Part shown: positions 59,441-64,000 of the stretch, piece by piece
Layout of the letters: the number at the start of each line of letters is the position of its first letter
Position numbering within the stretch: position 1 is the stretch's first letter
Source: Lepeophtheirus salmonis
Taxonomy: Eukaryota; Arthropoda; Copepoda; Siphonostomatoida; Caligidae
Direction of reading: 5' to 3'
Length of the DNA stretch: 64,000 bases
NCBI RefSeq assembly: GCF_016086655.4
Contig: NC_052134.2
Coordinates: forward strand, 9,424,001-9,488,000
Program-made: the position numbers and the translations under genes
Notes under the pieces: model-generated
Told to the model about the DNA's origin: nothing
The model's input: the letters and a program-made list of their open reading frames with translations, nothing else
Database searches by the model: none

Positions 59441-60218
59441 ATTGCTCAGACTTTTTTAACTTAGAGACAGGATAAAAACAAAACTTGTTATTTTTGTTTC
59501 AGCTAACGTTTTGATGCGTAATGAAACCTCACAACTACAAATAACAGGGATAAAATCGTAATTAAATGCTACTGCAAATTGTGAATCCAAAAATTTTAGC
59601 AATAAAAAGTTGTCAAGTAAAAAGAAAATAACTTATACAAAAATGTATTATTACCGATGTCATCTTTAAGTCGCAGATCTCATTCAAATATTAAAAAATG
59701 CCAAAAATTCTTTATTTAGACAATAAAAATTAAATTAAAGAATGGCTCGATTTTCTTATTGAATTATTTTGATAGACATTTTTTTAACCTATAAAAAATG
59801 TTATTGAAGTTTCTTTCTTAAGTCCCCCTATAAAACAAAAAGATTGAATAATATAAGCAAATTTGATGCTCTGTGTAAGACGTTATCTATTTTTTAGATT
59901 ATCAGAAATGAAATTATCAAAATATGTTCAAAACTTCTTTTTTTTTGTATCTAAGTACAAATTTATTCTTCTTTAACTATTCTTCATGATATAATATAAA
60001 ACTTTTTTCCTACATAACATTGTAAATTTTTTTTTACATCACTGAATTATAAATTTAATGCATATCCCAAATCTTATACACAATATGTAAAATATCACTC
60101 AGTAAAGGAGTTCTTGTACTTTGAAATTCATAATGCATTTTTAATATTTTCTTGATTTGAAATGAAACTGATTTAACTTTAATGTAACTCATTATTTATT
60201 ATACAATATCTCTGATAC

Positions 60219-61050
60219 TCAACGACTTATCCCTTCAGTACCCTTACTTTTTGAGAAAAAATGTTCTAGAGTATATTTTTCAAATTTGCAGACAAAAAAT
60301 TGTCTTTCTTCATAAGTTTTACCATACTTGTTCTGCTTCAAAGTGGTAAAGTATTTTTTAAGTAAAACCATCCAGAGAAAAGTCAAGTCTTTTACAATTT
60401 ATGGGATGCAATATTTTCTCCACAGAAGCCTTTTTTGGCCATAGATGTGTTGTTTATTGATATTATATATTGGGTTTTTTTAGATTATGTAATATCCAAA
60501 TCCATCAATTTTCCAATCCCTCTGTTCAATTTCCTTTATACGTATTGTTATGTTTTCAAGAACTCTCTGTATCTCCAATTTATCAAGGTAGGTTGAATTT
60601 AGGTAGTCATTTAAAATTTCCCCGTTATAATGAAATACCTTTTTATTGACATCTCTGACACATAATCAATCCACTTGATGATTTTTAATAAAAGGTTCCT
60701 ACCAGCTCATTGTTTTAATTATCTTCGAAGATATATCCATTTAGGCTATTTTAAAAAGAAGTTAATTCGCCCAATACCTCCCAATAATTTGACTGGCCAT
60801 TTACTCTTAATTTCTTGCATCAAAATATTTTTTAAGAATATTAATCTAAAGAACAGATTGTATCTCTTTTTTAAAACATTCAACCTTTATTTTTTTTTTG
60901 AAGTTTTTTAAAGATTTATTTCCAGACTTGATATTTTCTGAAAGTCTTTGAATACTTTTCAGGCCCTACCTAATTAGTCCACCTGAGAATAGTAGTAGCA
61001 TTGTCTTTAAAAACTTCTACTTTATCCTCAAATCCCCTAAGTTAATGCAA
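60219..61050 (-). pseudogene. Unrecognised A/T-rich coding-like relic
   Basis: Minus-strand stretches look coding. QEIKSKWPVKLLGGIGRINF lies near 60820. VRDVNKKVFHYNGEILNDYL with KLEIQRVLENITIRIKEIEQ and RDWKIDGFGYYI runs from about 60665 to 60485. KKYFTTLKQNKYGKTYEERQ, FFVCKFEKYTLEHFF ends at a TGA read at 60219-60221. They are interrupted by stops and frameshifts and do not begin with Met. I cannot assign a family with support; the style is unlike the mariners. The forward frame at 60675-60911 is a shadow. Confidence 0.3.
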
Positions 61051-61110
61051 TTTATAAGGTTTGGTGAGTTTTTCCCCCGTATCATATAAGAAAAAACCAG
61101 ATGGACGTAA

Positions 61111-61506
61111 TTGGATTGCCTTGTTGAGATCATCACTCTATATCAAAGCAGTTTATCTTATCTACATGCACTTATGGGAATGGTATATACAGCCAAGAAG
61201 AACCAAAACTTCTGGATCAACAATATATCTTACATTTATCCTTCTTCCACGCGGCTCTCCTGCAACCCTGATCTAAATCCCCTAGACTTTGCAGTTTGGG
61301 GAGTATTGGAGAAAAATATCTCCCGCATCTCTCATCTGACTTCGCTCCGAGCTCCATTCATGATATCCTGATACGTCATGAACACGACCTTCATCGTGAA
61401 GAGCTGCCAATCTGTTGGCCGGCATGTTGAGGCTGTTATTGCTCTTGAAGGAGAAATAAAAAATATATCTAAACATAATATTCAAACATCTTTCTTGATT
61501 CCATAA
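61111..61506 (+). pseudogene. Mariner transposase C-terminal half
   Basis: The plus strand reads VYTAKKNQNFWINNISYIYP (region after the second block, xHTAKxTQxF in the family), NPDLNPLDFAVWGVLEKNI (third catalytic block, Asp intact) and SRISHLTSLRAPFMIS. A stop follows, then in the next segment YVMNTTFIVKSCQSV, GRHVEAVIALEGEIKNI and TAA at 61504-61506. The first two catalytic blocks and N-terminus are missing. The overlapping minus frame at 61282-61485 is a shadow. Confidence 0.8.
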
Positions 61507-61509
61507 AAT

Positions 61510-62950
61510 ACCGTTTTTCTTAATTTAGTCATGTTATTGCAAGTTTTGGCCCCCAAATCTGTACACCCAAAAAATTGAATATCTTGTCAACTGGCTCCTC
61601 TTTCTCCTTACAAACCCTATTTATTTTTTATATACAGTATTAAAAGTAGGAATTGTAAAGATTGATATTTGTAATTAATATAATTCTTTTATGGAACACA
61701 CTGAAGCATGAAAAAAGTTTGTTGGAAAATTAACTCAAGTATTCTTTGAAGGTAGTTTGAATATATTTAAATCTACATTACCTACATATAGAAGGTAGTA
61801 TTTATTTTTCAATACCCTGGGGTTCTTTAAAAAATAAGGGAAACTAAATCTAAGCAATCAAATAGCTTTAAGTACTCAAATAAATGACTTTTTTACAATT
61901 ACGTAAGCAAGTAACGTTTTGATAGTAGTAAAAAATTGCAAAAATAGTGTAATTAATGTTTAACAAAGAATCATATAAAAAAACTTATTTACAAAAAAAC
62001 TTAATTTTGATAAAGGAATATCATTTATTTTTCTCTATTTATCAAAAACGATGAATAATCCTTACATAAATAACACAAGTTAGCAAATACAAACTTTTTG
62101 GTTCATATATATTTACGGTAACACGAGCCGTTTTGATTGCAGCACTAAATGTCCACATAATTCACCTCATAAATCCTTTCCTTGAAATTGTTGATTATAC
62201 GACGAGGAAACATCCATAGTACTAAACAATACGTGATGTAGCTATTCCCAGTAGCCCATTCATAAATTCATCTTTAAAATCCCAAAATTCTCATCATATA
62301 AATATATAATAACCAAAATTTCCAAAAAATATATCTTAAATTTGGACCATATTTCCCCACAAATCTTAAACCAACTTAACGGAGTAATTGTACAATAACT
62401 ACAATTTAATAATATTTTATAGTTCAAACAAAACCGCTTTTCCGGTTCCCGTGATGCTTTGAATAAATAAAAAAATTTCCTTTTGATGTTAACTATTACA
62501 TATATTATTATAAATTGTGAATGATCAAACAAAGGCATTTCCAGACCTTCCACTATATATTGAATCAAAGAACCGGTACTGGAATGCATTTGCAAGTCGA
62601 GAGGGCAAATTACATAAAAGTGACGTCGTTAGGGGTCCCCACAGCAGGTATTTATTATGGGAGGGGTATTGGTGTAAGGCTTTTCGAAAAAAAGTTGAAG
62701 ATTTTTTGTTAAAAGAGACAAAAAACCTTTTTGAAAACTTTCGGCTCTTTTAATTTTTTGAAAGGGATTAAATTTGAATAAATAAAGTTGCATATATTTT
62801 AGAAAAATGAATTATAACTTTAGACACAACCGTTTGTGAATTTTTTATTAGATGTAACATGTTTCAAAAAAAATATATGGGATGTCCCCATATATTGAAG
62901 GGGATATTTGAAAAATAAAATGTGCATCTTTGATTTTTGTAAGAACGAAA
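61510..62950. other. A/T-rich DNA with unrecognised frames
   Basis: A 78-codon plus frame at 62517-62753 (QTKAFPDLPLYIESKNRYWN) and a minus frame at 62260-62595 match nothing I know. The first has ordinary amino-acid usage and might be another relic. Confidence 0.35.
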
Positions 62951-62957
62951 AGGAGTA

Positions 62958-63689
62958 CAACATTGAAGTTTTATCGTGCAGACTTCTTTATTGATTATCT
63001 TCTTTTTCTTTTTCAAATCGATTTCCTTTGGCTGCTACCATGGCCTCCAACCTGGGTCTAGAGGCGCTGCATTACTTTTTGATCAAGGGCTCGGATTCGG
63101 TAGATCCCTGCTGTTCGACAGAAAGCATGAGGTCGTCCAAATTTCCGATTTCTCCAATTCATCCGAAAATAGTATATTCGGGGATAGAAAAAATTTGGGA
63201 AAAGGGTGGCCAAACTGAAAATTTATACTTTAACCAGATCAACAATTTCTACCCACTCTTGATCCTGTTAGTCTTGTTTTCCGTTGAAAGCAGTTGCTGA
63301 TGTCGTCGTACAAAATAATCCTTATCCAAATACTTCACACACCTCCCCACATTCCAATCACTGGCATTGAGAGTTTTGGCATGCTGCCTCATCAATTTGG
63401 CCGGATCTTTGGTGATCACGGTGTCTACATCCCTACTGATCCCAATTTTTGTCTTACATCTCAGGCTATGAACTGAAAACCCCATCCCACAAAGTACGAC
63501 CTTCATAATCTCCTGGACACTCACTTGAGCGTGGGGAAAATCAGACACCCTTTGCCTTTTTGTCTTCATGCTGACAACAGTTTATTAACCAGGGTTACTT
63601 TTAATAACAGAACTTAGTTCTTAAAATATTTACCCTCAAGTATTCCAATTTGATTTAACATAAAGTCCAACACTTTAGCTCGCATACTG
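62958..63689 (-). mobile_element. Mariner deletion derivative with degraded TIRs
   Basis: The N-terminal-side end is the reverse complement CAGTATGCGAGCTAAAGTGT, with TA at 63690-63691. The other end CAACATTGAAGTTTTATCGT follows TA at 62956-62957. Both reach a GACTT word about 30 bp inside. The distance from the TA to the RPRLEAMVAA codons (about 75 bp) equals that in the copies at 24843 and 49955, supporting a common family. It is 732 bp long. Confidence 0.75.
63010..63569 (-). pseudogene. Mariner transposase: intact N-terminus fused to C-terminus
   Basis: The ATG at 63569 begins a 106-codon open frame: MKTKRQRVSDFPHAQVSVQE with IMKVV (first helix-turn-helix), ISRDVDTVITKDPAKLMRQH, AKTLNASDWNVGRCVKYLD (second helix-turn-helix), KDYFVRRHQQLLSTENKT, stopping at 63249. 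Beyond the stop, ILFSDELEKSEIW is the first catalytic block with FSDE intact. The sequence then jumps to SRPRLEAMVAAKGNRFE, the C-terminus. The second and third catalytic blocks are deleted. This is the best-preserved DNA-binding half in the window. The three forward frames between 62976 and 63476 are shadows. Confidence 0.88.
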
Positions 63690-63694
63690 TATAA

Positions 63695-64000
63695 CTCTGA
63701 TTTCATCTTTAGATCTCATCTGTTATCACAAATTAATATTACGATTTGTAATACTAATATGACTTATCTAATTTTGACGGAGTCGTCGCGAATGAAATTA
63801 TTTGTTTCTATGAAAAATGTACAATTTCTTCATAGGGGTAAAGTGATAGTTTTTTACTTCATTGTAAAGTAATGTTACAAGTAAGCTTGTACTTATTTAA
63901 GCCTCTCTAGAAAGAAACAAATTGAAAGATATATGTGCGCATAGATTGCAAGTAGGCTAAAGTCCTAAAAGGGGAAGAAAAAAAGTTAAAAGTAAGCCCT
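63695..64000. other. A/T-rich DNA to window end, nothing recognised
   Basis: No frame or repeat was identified in the final 300 bp. Confidence 0.5.

Noticed and set aside
1..64000. CRISPR arrays, operons or other prokaryotic systems
   Set aside because: No regularly spaced repeats of the right size, no long bacterial-type frames, and the content is eukaryotic transposon relics.

Overview
The window reads as non-coding, strongly A+T-rich (well over two thirds by eye) eukaryotic DNA. I found no intact host gene, no rRNA or functional tRNA gene and no bacterial-type operon. What it holds in large amount is decayed Tc1/mariner-superfamily transposons. Their translated C-termini have the style SPDLNPLD, then VEKKACATxHPN, then FRPRLEAVVAAEGGHIE. 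From memory, this set of mariner families and the A+T bias fit a caligid sea louse (Lepeophtheirus/Caligus). That is an inference I could not check by search.

Layout. 1-3.9 kb: a mariner relic, two AGTCC-rich foldback repeats and a short direct duplication. 4.8-5.7 kb: a mariner relic split by a hAT-type miniature element with an 8-bp target duplication. 6.4-7.1 kb: a TA-flanked mariner deletion derivative. 8.2-8.7 kb: a Helitron-like end. 11.6-12.6 kb: a nearly full-length mariner relic. 12.8-14.7 kb: copies of a non-coding interspersed family (called family A here). 15.8-18.1 kb: a short mariner, a foldback, a tRNA-like SINE and a second Helitron-like piece. 21.1-25.5 kb: four mariner relics in 4.5 kb. 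26.7 kb: a 169-bp hAT-type MITE. 27.6-27.9 kb: the N-terminal part of a mariner transposase. 30.2-36.4 kb: family A, two A/T-rich tandem arrays, two foldback MITEs and a mariner C-terminus. 38.1-40.1 kb: two mariner relics. 41.9-49.5 kb: a SINE-like copy, a long mariner relic, family A, two copies of a CCTCCGCCAAGG-type repeat, and a relic joining a THAP-like DNA-binding start to a P-element/THAP9-like C-terminus. 50.0-63.7 kb: seven more mariner relics and two unrecognised coding-like relics.

About 21 separate mariner relics are distinguishable, 10 on + and 11 on -, from at least six subfamilies. None can encode an active transposase. Many keep both terminal inverted repeats and TA flanks but are only 560-820 bp long, against about 1.3 kb for an autonomous mariner. 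Two pairs of dispersed copies share the same internal deletion junction, which suggests the shortened forms themselves were mobilised. Genes do not act together here. The interest lies in nesting, shared deletions, foldback families and the P-element-like relic.
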